From NCBI RefSeq assembly GCF_032854445.1, contig NC_088296.1, positions 12,996,706 through 13,060,705 of the forward strand: DNA of 64,000 bases. The letters run 5' to 3'. Shown piece by piece: positions 33,060 through 46,000 of the stretch (position 1 is the stretch's first letter; each line of letters starts with the position of its first letter). Origin of the DNA: Liolophura sinensis (taxonomy: Eukaryota; Mollusca; Polyplacophora; Chitonida; Chitonidae). The notes beneath the pieces are model-generated. The model searched no databases and was not told the DNA's origin. It saw only the letters and a list, made by a program, of their open reading frames with translations. The position numbers and the translations under genes are program-made.

Positions 33060-33719
33060 CCGCACACGCACGCGTGTGTTCGCATTAACGATTTTGTGAG
33101 GACCTGGTGTTGACTACACACCAGTCTTATGGAGACTTTGCGCCGTGGTGAGGACTTACACTCGGGTCATAGGAATGTTTTTGTATAAAATAACAAATTG
33201 AGCCCTAAAATTGCTTTTCGCGTTGTTTTTCCCAAAACCCTCTTTACGGCAGTACAACTGGATTTTCTGCATATATGACGCGTCCGTCCCAGAAAAGGTT
33301 TGGTTGTACATTGCACCGCGCCCTCTGAAGGACACATTCCACGAAGGAACGGGGAGACCACCTGTGTCACGCGCGGGAATCTACAAAGGTTGGCAACACA
33401 ACAGCAGAGAACGCTTTGAGCTGGAACAAAAAGGCTAGTATTGTTTTCTTTGTTATATCGTATCAATAATCCAACGATGCGTCAAAGATAATCTGTGCCT
33501 TTCAATATGTTTTTTTGGGCCACTGGTTCATAAATGTCTAACGGCGAAGGTGTTGTTGTTGTTGGAGTTATCCATGTACGTTGCGAAAGCATAGCCCTGT
33601 GTCGAAGCATAAGCCTGTCCTGAACATATGCTGTCCTTAATATAAAGATCTAATAAAACCAGGTTGTGCGTATTCCTTGTAGTCTTGTGAGTAGGTAAAA
33701 GGCAGAAAAAGAGTTTGTC

Positions 33720-33923
33720 AAGTATAATGGCTGGCTGGGGTGCATGGGACGGTTTACTTGCCTTCGGTAAGTCGGCTCAGTGAAGCAGCACTAGATAAAA
33801 GAGCAGTGGAAATCTGTCCTGCAACAAGGAGGCACATAACATGCACTCCAAGGACTCCTTTGTCGTCATATGACTGAAAAATTATGAAGTACGACGTTAA
33901 ACCCCAAACACTCACTCAGTCAC
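33720..33923 (+). mobile_element. SINE-2, 5'-truncated, unit A
   Basis: Plus-strand 3' half of SINE-2: TTGCCTTCGGTAAGTCGGCT, CTGCAACAAGGAGGCACATA, GTCATATGACTGAAAAATTA, then the TACGACGTTAAACCCCAAAC end. Shared with unit B (51757-51959). Confidence 0.75.
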
Positions 33924-34302
33924 TATATACGATACTGACCATTCCAATGGTTCTGATGTCATCCTGTTCTGGACCTGCAATGTAGCTATATTTAAAGATG
34001 GAAAACAGAAACTATACTCAACATTTCCCACCATTTCTATCAGTTTGATGTCAAATAAAGTAGAAACAAAACACATCCAGTTCAAATTGACCTATGACCT
34101 TGCCATAAATAAAATGTCCACCACAAAAGCGGCTCTTAGGTTTGTGATAATTGATGAAGAGATCAAATTACAGTACAAATCTAAAAAAACATACTCTATG
34201 ACTTTGAATCTACTTTCTCCTCATATGAAGAGACCAAGCTCAAGTGTAGGTTCAACATATATGTCGATCAATCGAGATTTAGTCAAAGGTCATTCGGTGC
34301 AA

Positions 34303-34403
34303 AAGTGACCTTTGTCCTTACCTAAAGTGATCTTTGTCCTTACCTAAAGTGACCTTAGCCCTTACCTAAAGTGACCTTTGTCCTTACTTAAAGTGACCTT
34401 TTC
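34303..34403. repeat. 22-bp tandem repeat, unit A
   Basis: About four copies of AAAGTGACCTTTGTCCTTAC plus CT. Same array in unit B at 52340-52437. Confidence 0.85.
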
Positions 34404-34609
34404 AACACATAAGCTAGGCCTTGTTTCATAAAACTTGCTAAGTGCAGTAAATGGCTTAAGTCAGTAGTTTTATGCCAACGTGGAGAGCTTCTGGGCAAAA
34501 CTTAAGTCAAACAATTCATAATTATAGTATTATGTTGATTAAACAAAACACCTTACCTTAAGCTAAAGAACTTAAGAAGTTCCGTGAAATCAGGTCCAGG
34601 GGTGTTTTG

Positions 34610-36838
34610 CCACACAAGCTGGTCTTAATTTGGTAACTATTGATGAAGAGCTGCGACTCGCTTAGTCTGGTTTTCGTAGACTAACGTCTAGAATCCTTTA
34701 TTAAGAACTGTATTATCAATCGTGACCATGTCGTATCTGTCTTTTTTGATCTGGAAAAGGCATATTACACTACTTAGAAATATGATATTATGAAAGATAT
34801 GCATGGATTTGGCCTTAGAGGTCGGCTTCCTGACTTTATTCGTAAATTCTTAGACCATCGACACTTCCAAGTTGGGGTTGGGGCTACCCTATCTGACTAT
34901 TTTGACCAAGATCAGGAGGTTCCTCAAGGCAGGATTTTATCAGTTGCTCTCTTCAGCGTGAAGATTAATAACCTTGCCAGAGTTTTATCTCCTAATATGA
35001 ACGGGTCCCTTTTTGTGGACGACCGTGGTATCTCTTGTCGAGGCAAAGGTATGCACACTGTCGAGAGACAGCTGCAGCTTTGCCTTAATAAAATTCATGC
35101 CTGGGCACTGGAGAACGGATTTAAGTTCTCTAAGTCTAAGACTAACTGTGTACACTTTTGTCGGAAGTACTTCCCATGAAAACCCCAAGGTATTTTTAAA
35201 TGGCTCCCCCATCAAGGTTGTGCCGGAGGCAAAATTTCTCGGGGTGATCTTTGATAAGCACCTTACATTTAAATCTCACATTAATTATTTTAGAGCCAGA
35301 TGCCTAAAGGCGCTTGATATTTTGAAGGTTGTCTCTAGTGGTCGAAGGAGAGCTGATCGTGAAACCCTACTTCATCTCTATCGAGCACTGATTCGTTCTA
35401 AGCTAGACTATGCCTGCAGTGTTTATGAAGGTGCGTCACGCTCCCAATTGAAGAAACTCAACACTGTACACCACCAGGCCCTACGGTTGTGTTTAGGTGC
35501 TTTCCGTACCTCTCCTGTGGAGAGTCTGTATGTTGAGGCAAACGAGCCTCCCCTGGAGCTTCGAAGAACTAAACTATCCTTACAGTATATTGCCAAGCTT
35601 AGAGCCAATCCATCCAAGCCAGCCTTCGATTGTGTCCTCCATCCTTAGTTTGAAGACTTATATGCTCGGAGGCCATCCATTGTTCCTTCACTAGGTGTCC
35701 GCATCCAGGAGCATGTGCAAGCAGCTGGGCTTGGGCTGGTTACTATCACCCCCATACGCATCCAGGAAGACCAACCGTGGTTATGTCCTAAGCCTCTGGT
35801 TGACACCTCACTCTCCTCCCTGAAGAAATCTTCCACCAACCCTCTAGTATACCAACAGGAGTTTAGTGATATGTGTTCAAAGTATCCATTTTATCACCGT
35901 ATATTCACTGACGGTTCCAAGGATGATGATGGCGTGGCTTCTGCCGCTGTCCTTGGGAACAGAAACAATTCCAACTCGGCTTCCAAATTCCTGTTATGTA
36001 TTTACTGTGGAAGCCAAGGCAATTTTGTGCGCACTCCGGTCCATTCCAAAGCTCGGAGGTAGCAGATTTCTCATCTGCTCTGACTCCCTTTCCTGCTTCC
36101 AGGCAATTCGTGCTGGTTCGCCTGTACATCCAGACATTCTATCTATCAGGAAGATGGTCAAACGATTTAATGAAGATTTTATCATTGTCTTTTGTTGGGT
36201 GCCCGGGCATATGGGTATCCCAGGGAATATTGCTGCAGATGAAGCCGCTAAGGCGGCTCTGCATTCCGTTACTACCCAAACTGACGTTCCATATTCGGAC
36301 CTGCGTTCACTTATTTGCTCCTATATCAAGCGCTTGTTTCCGGCTCAATGGGATGACCAGACAACCAACAAACTGCATGATATTCGTCAGTTTGTTGGTC
36401 CATCACTTTCCTTTCACGGCATCGTCTCTGCTCTTGCATTTTGAGGAGGTGTCGTATCGGTCACACACGTGCTACGCATGGGTATTTGTTGAAAGGAAAA
36501 GATGCTCCTCATTGTTTTGCTTGTGATCAACGGTTCACAGTCAAGCACATATTGCTTGACTGTGGCGACTTTGCTCCTGCGCGAAATTCTTTTTATCCAG
36601 CGAGCTCTCTTGCAGAACTTTTCAATTCTGTATAAAGTGATACTTTTTTTGATTTTCTCTCTGCCATTGGTATGGTAGGAAAGCTGTGATTTTAAACTAC
36701 CGTCTGTGTTTGTTAGGTAACTTCTGATGTCCTTTTGACTGACTGGTAAATGACTTATCCGTAGTAGGTCGACTACTTGATGTTTTATTGTCCCGGTAAA
36801 ACTGAAATATTGTTGAAAGCCACGTTAAAACTTTCACT
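34610..36838 (+). mobile_element. 5'-truncated, decayed non-LTR retrotransposon with RT and RNase H (unit A)
   Basis: Recognisable in order: reverse transcriptase pieces (VFFDLEKAYYTT, GFGLRGRLPDFIRKFL, QEVPQGRILS, LFVDD catalytic box, GFKFSKSKT, KFLGVIFDKHLTF); a long C-terminal RT/linker segment; RNase H (FTDGSK, CSDSL, WVPGHMGIPGNIAADEAAKA); and a C-terminal C..C..H..C region (HCFACDQRFTVKHILLDC). This is the layout of jockey/I-type LINEs. Lesions: TAG after YYTT, a frameshift near 35180, TAG at 35646, frameshift near 35990. The 3' end is ACTGAAATATTGTTGAAAGC. Dead copy. Confidence 0.85.
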
Positions 36839-36841
36839 CAC

Positions 36842-37140
36842 TCTCAGTTTGAAGTATCTGTGCTATGAACCTTTTTATATGTAATACCCACAAGCCATTT
36901 TGGAAAAGAACATTGATTACGTAAAATCTTTAAACTAACCAAAAGTCTTCCAAAAATTATATGTTAAACCACATTTTGCTTGCAAGAAAATTGCCAGCCT
37001 AATGCTTCATCGTGTCCCGCCAAAACCACATGTAAAGAGCTGGATCGTGGTATTGAACTGTTCCGATGTTACTGCTGAGCTGATGCAGCGGTCAATGCCT
37101 GGATAAAACGCCAGCCGCCCAAGATAATAACACCAGGTAT
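36842..37140 (+). pseudogene. broken second copy of EGF-b exon and flank (unit A)
   Basis: Repeats the sequence of about 31915-32260 (CTCTCAGTTTGAAGTATCTG onward), shortened, with the exon at about 36987-37136. The exon reads as EGF-b up to FRCYC and then hits TGA. A following deletion (GCAGCGGTCAATG) removes more. Both Cys-rich and splice sequences are otherwise recognisable. Confidence 0.75.
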
Positions 37141-37370
37141 GTTTGCATTTTTGATCCTGTCTGTTAACACACCCTGCAAGCGCAACATTTTTTGTACTGT
37201 TTTCTATCCCTTAGTTCCCTAGATGTAGGATTATCAAGGTTGTCGATTATTTTGTACTCAAGAGCTCCCCTTTTATACAGCATACATGTAACTGTGAAGA
37301 ATATCTGTACAGCGTGAAAAACAAACAGTGGGGCTGGGGTGTTGAACTATCGAGCGACCGAGCCCACCGG

Positions 37371-37525
37371 GCCGTACGTGGGAAGGTCCTTTAGCAACCT
37401 GCAGGTGTTCGTGGGTTTCCTACGGGCTCTGCTGGGTTCCCTCCCACCATAATGCTGGCCGTCGCCGTATAAGTGAAATATTCCTGAGTTGGGCGTGAAA
37501 CACCAATCAAATAAATAAACAAATC
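37371..37525 (+). mobile_element. SINE-1, 5'-truncated, unit A
   Basis: Linker, Deu-like core and tail (CAAATAAATAAACAAATC). Shared with unit B (55392-55547). Confidence 0.75.
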
Positions 37526-37827
37526 AAAACTGCAAGAGACAATACTTCAAAGTACTCTCAGTCGTCAGACTATGCCCATCCAATGTTCTGTTATTTCTCT
37601 ACATTCAACATTGAAAATACTGTGTGCTGTATACCATGTGTTCGTCACGTTTACAAATTACAGTTGCCAAATCTGGTTCGTAATATAACAATGTTAAAAT
37701 AACGATATTCTATATAAACTGCTTAATCCCAAGTTTGCTTACAAAATTTCTTGGCAGCGTGATAGTCTTGCACATTTTTCAGGTGGTCCAAATTTTAATG
37801 TGTATATACATTTTTATCTGTCGACAG

Positions 37828-38524
37828 GAGAAGAAATCGTGAAAAAGCTGAAGCCAGGGGGTAAAGGGTGTCTAAAGAAAATACAGGGAGTATAGCCAAA
37901 GCCCGATCAAATAAAGAGAGTAACACAGACTCTGAATTAGAACTTGATGCACGGCGGGTGGTAGGGGAAGATAACTCCGGCAGACATGACTTGCTGACAG
38001 ACACCTAAATGCTGGTGCCCGGTTCAAACATCCGGTCTAGCATAAACGTGACTACTGCAAACGTCGCCTTGGCGTACGAGGAAGTGGATATACCTGAAAA
38101 AACTTGTACATCACAAAATGCATGCATGCATTTGCATATATCGACACCCCAGTCAAAAACCGATAAATACGCCAACAGAAAAATTCCCCACAACAAGGCT
38201 AAACAAAGCGATTAATCCACGCTAAGTACTTTAGGAAGTATGACTGATAAGTCTATGTACGATTCTCTGTCGAAGCCAACCTTAGAACCTACAGCAGCTG
38301 AAATCACCCAAGCTGAGAATTACAGCAGGCCTACATCATCCAATGGGTACGTAAATAGCATTCAGCCCAGACTGAACGGAAGCGGAAGCGCTGATTATGA
38401 CGTTACCTACAGGTCTACATCACAACAAGTTGACAACTACGAGCAGCCGCACTTTGCTGTGGTAGATCATACACGCAATCAAAACAAAGATGGATATGCT
38501 GAACTGAAACTAGAAAGGGTCTAA
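37828..38524 (+). pseudogene. tyrosine-rich tail exon, unit B (stops)
   Basis: Closely similar to gene 1 exon 8 but with three in-frame TAA stops (37862, 38006, 38213) and loss of the YHYL segment and of STLYDI. Retains YANR, YDSL, YVNS and YAEL. The acceptor GTCGACAG is intact. No transmembrane exon lies upstream in this unit, so it is an orphan exon. Confidence 0.82.
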
Positions 38525-38614
38525 CCTAAATCGCTCTGTGCTTAATTATGATTCAATGTCGCTTTCATTATTAAATCAATCATTTCAAGATGTGCAAGCT
38601 TGTAATAGTAGTCC

Positions 38615-39204
38615 AACCCTAAAGGGACATACCGCCAAAAGAAATTTCGAATTTTTGAGTGAGTGCAGCTAACTAAATAAAGTAGTTGCATGTGACTCCC
38701 AACTAAACCTCCTGGGTTTATGTTTTCCGAAAAATGTCAATTATAAGGGGAAATCCGTTACTGGTCTAAACTGTCCTGCCCACGAAATAAGATGCACATG
38801 AGGCAGCGCAAAGATTCCCACAATGCAACATTCACTCGAGAATCGCACAGTACGACAGAATAAAAGTGAATTATAGGTCTACTAAACCAAGTGCGAGCTT
38901 TCTTTCTGTCGATAATATTTTATTCGTATTACCAACGAACAGAACATAAGTTACATGGTAGACCGCATAATTACCACACAATACCCTGTATGACATCAAA
39001 TTCGCTGAACATCTCCCGTTGTCTAGACAACAAGGGGGGGTTGTCTAAGAAATATTTTCTAAATACAGTGACTTGAGTCAGTTGATGGTCGAAGTGTAAC
39101 CCCGTATAAAACTGAACATTCGATTGTCCACTGAGTGCCAGAAACTGTATGTTGACATCTAAGGTCTTAACTTCTAAAAGTCGGTGGTATGTCCCTTTAA
39201 GGTC
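38615..39204. mobile_element. MITE-like element, unit B
   Basis: Counterpart of 20565-21156; the left end has changed to CAACCCTAAAGGGACATACC, the right end is intact. Includes an ACAATACCCTG stretch missing from unit A. Confidence 0.7.
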
Positions 39205-39777
39205 AACATATTTACAGCGCTGGTACAGCACATAACCAAATACAGCACATGCGCGTGGCATCAAGACGGTGGTCTGATACTACACCAGTTGGCCTGCATG
39301 CATCGCCATTTGCCATACCATGGAAGTACTAAAAGTTCCAATTTTATTTCATTTTGTTGCATGTTTTACCCGACGCGGAGTTGAACTCGACGTATTTTGG
39401 TTACTATTTCTAGACTAAAGTAAAGCAAGAGGAAAGTTTTTTCTTACGTTTGGGCTGAAGCAAGTTTTCATACAGGAGTGAGGTTATTGAGTCAAAAATT
39501 TATATGTACAATGTTGAAAAAGTTTTATGCGGAAAAAGGCCTGCTACACCAGTATAGGGCCTGTGTTGAGTACTATATTTAAATTCCAAGCAGTAGCATG
39601 TTCAGACAAGGAGTTTACTTATCTCCCCAATTTGTCAAGTAGGTATACTTTGTTTTGTGCTGGTCTGTAGCTCGTGTTTTAGACTGTGAATTTTGTATAT
39701 GTATCTTATTTTAACAGCATTGTGCTTCCTAGTGTACATGTATTATTTTTATTATTGTGATACTTCCTTATATGTTG

Positions 39778-40421
39778 CTCGAGTCCCACAGGCTTAAATC
39801 CCACTGGTTCAAGTCCAGCTGACTCCAGTCCCACAGGCTTAAATCCCAATGGTGCAAGTCCAGCTGACTTCAGTCCCACAGGCTTAGATCCCACTGGTTC
39901 AAGTCCAGCTGACTCCAGTCCCACAGGCTTAAATCCCACTGGTACATGTCCAGCTGACTCCTGTCCCACAGGCCTAAATTCCACTAGTTCAAGTCCAGCT
40001 GATTCCAGCCCACAGGCCTGTATTCCACTAGTTCGAGTCCAGCTGATTCCAGTCACACAGGCCTGAATTCCACTAGTTCGAATCCAGCTGATTCCAGTCC
40101 CACAGGCCTGTATTCCACTAGTTCGAGACCAGCTGATTCCAGTCCCACAGGCCTGTATTCCACTAGGTCGAGTCCAGCTGACTCCAGTCCCACAGGCCTG
40201 TATTCCACTAGTTCGAGTCCAGCTGATTCCAGTCACACAGGCCTGAATTCCACTAGTTCGAATCCAGCTGATTCCAGTCCCACAGGCCTGTATTCCACTA
40301 GTTCGAGTCCAGCTGATTCCAGTCCCACAGGCCTGTATTCCACTAGGTCGAGTCCAGCTGACTCCAGTCCCACAGGCCTAAATTCCACTAGTTCGAGTCC
40401 AGCTGACTCCAGTTCCACAGG
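39778..40421. repeat. 45-bp minisatellite, about 14 copies, unit B
   Basis: Same unit as in A, but the right half is dominated by a TGTATTCCACTAGTTCGAGT variant, itself arranged in a larger repeat (about 180-225 bp blocks). Frames open in A are broken here. Confidence 0.92.
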
Positions 40422-41456
40422 CGATTCACGTATAAAAGATCAGACCTCAACAGTTACCTGTCAAACGTCCTACCTTAAGACACAGCCATAAGGCGTTATG
40501 ACCATTATAACTTCATGGGAAGTCTACCTGTAAGTTGTATAACAAGTCTAACACAGATCTGTGACCCAGTATCTGTGTTAGCTTCAAATCACTTCAAATT
40601 CAAAAATTTTCTTTTTCTGATAAAGGTCCTGTAAAATACCACCAATATCAGGGCTATCCGAGGTCATATTTAAATATGAATATACATGAACATAGTGACG
40701 ATGGGACATAGCTCGGTGGCATGTGTACAGGTAAGCCATGGATAATCTTCTACAAAGATAATCCTCGTGCGTGCACAATCCGGGCATTCATCTGGGGACT
40801 TAGTTAGATGGCAGGAGTAAAGGATACTTTGGCTAAAAACAGCTTTGACTGATGAACCCTGTAACGTAACACGTCTGTGGGATGAAGAATTCTACAGCAC
40901 GCAATTCGCCGACTTTAGGTCAGGCTATAAAATGGCGGCTCGCAACGTCAACACATGCAGTGACGGAGTAATGCCATGCAGAAGATATGAAAGGAGTATG
41001 TTTATTATAACGACCTCTAATGATCAATGTTTCTGGAATTTTCTTATATGTGTCCAAAAAAATAAATGTTTCGTGTAAAGTTAATCACGCCTGAGTTCAT
41101 TTTTTTCTGTTAGTGAACAATTATAGCTAGAAGGATAAGACCTGCAGTTAAAACTGTGATGAATGTGGTGAAGATAACGACGTTAAAAGCATCTAAATGT
41201 GCCCTGGTAGTCTCTGTGTCTGATGGACACAGATCAGCATAGCTCTAATTACCGGGAGCAATCCGATCGCTTCACATGGGTGCACAATCAGAACAGAAAC
41301 TGTCATCTTAACATTTTCTTTGACATTCTGTTGAAAAGGACGATAGGTGAAACACGTGAGTAGTCGACCTATATAAAGAGATCTCTCATTTCCATAGGGA
41401 TGTTGTCTTTTGTTAAATGTGACAGCAGATCTAGGCTGACAATTTATATTTATTAT
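40422..41456. other. non-coding stretch after the minisatellite, unit B
   Basis: Colinear with 22326-23340; carries an extra CGCCGACTTTAGGTCAG stretch near 40907, absent in A and present in C, so A lost it. Confidence 0.45.
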
Positions 41457-41703
41457 TTATTTATTTTAAAATTTGTTTAACGTCGTACTCAAGAATATTT
41501 CACTTATACGGCGGCGATCAGGATTATGGTGGGAGGGAACTGGGCAGAGCCTGGGGGAAATACACGAACATCCCTAGGTTGTGGTAGACCTTCCCACGTA
41601 CGGTCGGAGAGAAGACCAGCATGAGCTGGGCTTCATCTCACGGCGACCGCATTGGTGAGAGGCTACTAGGTCATGCGCCGAGCGTGCTAACCACCTAGGC
41701 CTC
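41457..41703 (-). mobile_element. SINE-1, near full length, unit B
   Basis: Orthologous insertion to 23341-23588, nearly identical. Confidence 0.8.
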
Positions 41704-41989
41704 GGGCTTGACTGAACTAACACATAGAAAATATATAATTATAAGTCTATGTTGTCAGTGAGATTGACTGAGCTAAACCACTGGCATTTGGCAAGTTACT
41801 GTCGAACTTTTCCACATGTGTCATGCGCATATGCACTGCATATTTCCACCAGACAATTTAAGCCCGACTAGGAATTTTTTTATGGAGAAGCATTACACTC
41901 AACTCCTTGGTTTTCCCACATGCTTCCTTTCTGTATAGCCAAAATATCAGAAAAAAAACTATGTCAAAATTAATTTGTTTGTCAGCAAA

Positions 41990-42087
41990 CTCTGTCCGGT
42001 TTCCTCCCACCATAATGCTGACCACTGTGGTGTAAGTGAAATATTCTTGAGTAGGCCTACGTAATACTACAGTCAAATGAATAAACA
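41990..42087 (+). mobile_element. SINE-1 3' fragment, unit B
   Basis: Counterpart of 23871-23967. Confidence 0.7.
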
Positions 42088-42119
42088 CAAAGATCGAAAC
42101 CAATTATTTATTTATCTGC

Positions 42120-42209
42120 TTATTTATTTGATTGATGATTCACGCGGTACTCAAGAATATTTCACTTATACGACGCCGGGCACTATCATGGTGTGAGGAA
42201 ACCGGGCTC
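42120..42209 (-). mobile_element. SINE-1 3' fragment, unit B
   Basis: Counterpart of 24001-24090, in the same inverted arrangement. Confidence 0.7.
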
Positions 42210-42931
42210 AGTGATAAGGACACAGTATCAGCAGCCATGTGGAGACATCAGTGTTTTACAAGCATTCTAACATTGTCCGCCATGTACGATGACATGTACC
42301 TTCATACTGTAACACAGCTTAGCTTGACGAAGTCATGTGAGAGAATGTGTGGAAGAGAACAATTCACACCTAAGTTTTAGCGCTATAGATTAAACATATA
42401 CAATGCGCGGTATATCTGAGTACAATTTTCATCAAACGCATCAAAGTTTTACTGAATCGTTTATCCTAACAACTTTGATATGTGCAGCAAACGGGCAAAC
42501 GTGGGGCTAAATTACGCATATCGCATTGTAACATCCCAAAATAGCAAGCTGAACAACATGCTTATTCGGGTGGAACCACTTCTGGGTCTGTACTGGTAAA
42601 GACAGACATCTCCCACGGTGAGACAGAGCAAAGAGAGAGGACAAATGTCTGGCTGTGTTGTTCAATAATACGTTTTAAAACTTATACTGAGATTCCTGTG
42701 AAATACTCATTGCGTTTTATGAAATGAAAGCATTTGTCAAAAATTAGCATAATGAACCTCATGTGGAAATCGTGCATTTCATTATTTGGCCTGTCAGACA
42801 TTGTTTCACGGAAGAACGCTTTTTAAATCAGATTTGAAACACTTCTTGACCTACATAGGACTATTCTCTGCCCGCCTGCATGGGTTAGGTCTTCTGTGCC
42901 TCTGTGAGTTGAAGTATTCACATTGCAGAGA

Positions 42932-43010
42932 ATGGCGGTCTTAGCCAACCTGGGAACCAAGACAACGTCAATGGTCATAGCTCTGGTTTTGACAATTTTA
43001 CTCACCCCAG
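42932..43010 (+). CDS. Gene 3 exon: signal peptide (unit B)
   Basis: Differs from gene 2 by ALFL to ALVL. Donor CCAG|GTAAGT, phase 1. Confidence 0.8.
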
Positions 43011-46000
43011 GTAAGTTGACTGCTCTGTTTATATCTTATATATTAAAATATCACTGTGTATTATGCTATGCATATCGTTATTCCTTATCTTCAAACAGAA
43101 ATGATGATTCTGTGTATCTATCCTATTACTTAGGCATAAAAAAACGATACACACACAAGCGCTATGCACAAACACAAGAGTTGTGGTGACCGACAAAAGC
43201 TCTTCTGTGACAAAATGAAGTGCTATGGTCACATAAATTAGTTCCACAGAAACAAAAACAAGATTGAGTTATATGGAAACAGTAAACAACACGAGAAAGC
43301 ATAAATACGGAACCGCAGAAGGAATATGCAAACAACTCAATCACTTTCAAAAAAAATTATATACTCGACGTGGTGAGAGATGACTGTCGACTGTTTTTTT
43401 GATAGCTATTTCGTGGTCCGTTTTAGTATCGGCCAATGGTAATGGAGCTTGCTTTCAATCGACACCTCAAAAGAGACAAAAGCGAGCTTTCTATTGCTCG
43501 AATCAACTCGAACAGCAACATACCTCTCACGGATTCCGATATAATCAGCCATTTTCCCAGCCATGTCTAACATGAAAACGGCTTCTTTGCCATTGGTCTA
43601 CAGTGCGTCGGACCGTGAGATAATTAGGTAAGGGTGCGAGATAAACCCTGACTTTTGATCAGTCAAAAAAGTGTCAAGTCACGCGCCGATATTTTTTTTG
43701 AATGACTTTTTTGTTTGTCCCTTTTACGGCATAAACATCACCCAATGCGAGATAATTCCCGAGTGTACTTTTTGAGGAATACCTAAAAAATTTTTGCATG
43801 CTCCTTTTACAGCTCTGTACATCAATAACTTCTAATGAAACATAAATACTTTGGCCACAAATGTAAGTTCAACAAAAACATACCTTAGAAATGGTAGGAC
43901 GGATACCAAACAGCTCGCCTGTGGGAGGTACATGAATGCAAGCAAAACTTCAGCCCAATACACAAAGTACTGAAATCTTGAATTTGGTAAATTACAGTAA
44001 TTAATAATTAATATGCACACACAGCTTTAGCGATGTAACATCCGCCTTGTGACATTGTGCTTTATATGCATGTAAAACTTCAGGTCAATACATACTGTAC
44101 TTTTTGAGATGCCACCACTGACCTTTTTTTTAACTTTGGTTGTACTACACAATGCACCAAGTCCCTCATTGTGATTTACGGGGTTTAATAAGCACACACC
44201 TTATTAACGAGGGAATATCCCCCTTGTGTTGTTGTGCCATACATATGTGCAAACCTTGAGCTCAGTAAATGTACTTCTAGTACTTTGCGAGATACCACCT
44301 ATAACACTTTGTTTAACATTGGTTTTAATACACAAAACACGAAGTCAGGAATTCCACAACTTATGGTATTTAATATGTACACACTGAATCAAGGATGTAA
44401 TATCCCCCTCCGTGCTATTGTGCACTGCATATGTGCAAACCATGAACTCAATGCATGCGGTACTTTTGCAGTTACCACCTCTAACATTTTGTTTAACATT
44501 GCTTTCCCTGTCTTTGACGGTACGACATAAGCTACGTGTCATGACCACATAAATAATTTGTACAGAACACTAAAGAAGGCACGAAGAATGAGTGAATGAC
44601 TGGTTGCAACTTAGGGAGCCATATAATGGCGAGAAAATGTTGCAACCAGGAGGCAATCAGCGGCTTTCTATTTCTTGATGAGGATATCCGAAATGAAATA
44701 AAACTAGACGGGAAAACTTTAAAACTAGGTAAAATAACACATAAGTGAGCTGAAACTCGAAAACCGCTACATTTTAAAAATATGTACTCTGCACGGCCCG
44801 TTGAATATAGCAATATCGAAGAACTATAAGTTTAATACATAGACTTATGGTAAATTATAAATAACAGCATAGCTTGCGCCACTGTTTAATAATTCAGGTA
44901 TATTTTTGATTGTGCACGAGTTAAGGTCCGAAATATTTGCCTTGTTAAATTAGAAATGAATTGATTGTCATCTCCCAAAACTTCTATTGCACAAAGACGG
45001 TAAATTCGGGGTTTACATTTTGCTTGCAATAGTACATTAATTTTACTCATTTTACTGCTAGGCTTCATTATATAGTATGTTTATCATGATGTGTTAAGAT
45101 CAATAATAACGGTTTGACGTCACATAGGGAGTATTTCAGACAAATAATGGCAATACAACTCTATAGCTTTGGGAAGATAGTCACTAATTATCATTCAATG
45201 TCGATCAGAGTTTCACGCATCGTTGTCGGCTATATGTGGAGCAGATGAGCCAATCCATTTATCGTTGTCCGCTACATATGGGGCACATTCATTGTAATGT
45301 ACTACCAATGAACCAGTACTGGATACCGAACAAAACATTTACTCAGCTGGCAGAAACTTCAGATCTATCATTAAAACAGCCCATGCCGTACGGACTGGGA
45401 TGGCGTAAGTTGTGGCATACTTAAGGGAGCAACTATAGCGTAGTCAAACCAGGTAATATAACACAGTTGCTTGTCATAGTCCGTATGTTTAACAGCCTCG
45501 ACAAGCTGGGGTAGTCATGCAGGACTGCTCACTGAGACCCACATAATGTTAACATATACGAAGTTGTTGTAAAATACTGGTATTCAAGTCGCCAGCAAAT
45601 AGATACGGCTACGTACACATGTACATGTAATGATACAAAGATAAGCCTGCACGTCAACTGGTACGGTCAAAATACGCTTGCTTTGTCACAGCATCTATCA
45701 TAGATGTTACTTAAAGCAAGCTCTGTGCGTGAGAAGGTCTGTCAGCAAGCTGCGGATGGTCGTGGATTTCCTCCCAGCATACTACTGGCCACTGTCGTAT
45801 AAGTGACAGTGCGGTCTCTGTGAGTTCAAGTCCAGCTTAAGCTGGCTTCATCTCCGGGCGTACGTGGGAATGTCTGCAAGCAACCTGCGGATGGTCGTGG
45901 GTTTCCCCCGGGGTCTGCCCGGTGTCCTACCACTATAATGACGGCCACCGTCGTATAAGTGAAATATTCTTGAGTACGGCGTTAAACACAAATCAAGCAA

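Larger units (their letters stand above)
19725..37800. repeat. tandem segmental duplication, unit A
   Basis: First of three head-to-tail units. Homology to unit B starts about 25-30 bp before the tail exon and runs, with indels, to the next tail exon. Spacing between tail exons is 18,074 bp. Confidence 0.85.

Noticed and set aside
33211-33438. 75-codon frame identical in units A and B
   Set aside because: Identity reflects the near-identical block, not selection; no family resemblance, and both strands are open.
34045-34308. 87-codon frame identical in units A and B
   Set aside because: Same reason; no motif, and it runs into the 22-bp repeat.
36987-37136. Third EGF exon for gene 2
   Set aside because: The TGC-TGA nonsense change and a downstream deletion break it; treated as a pseudo-exon.
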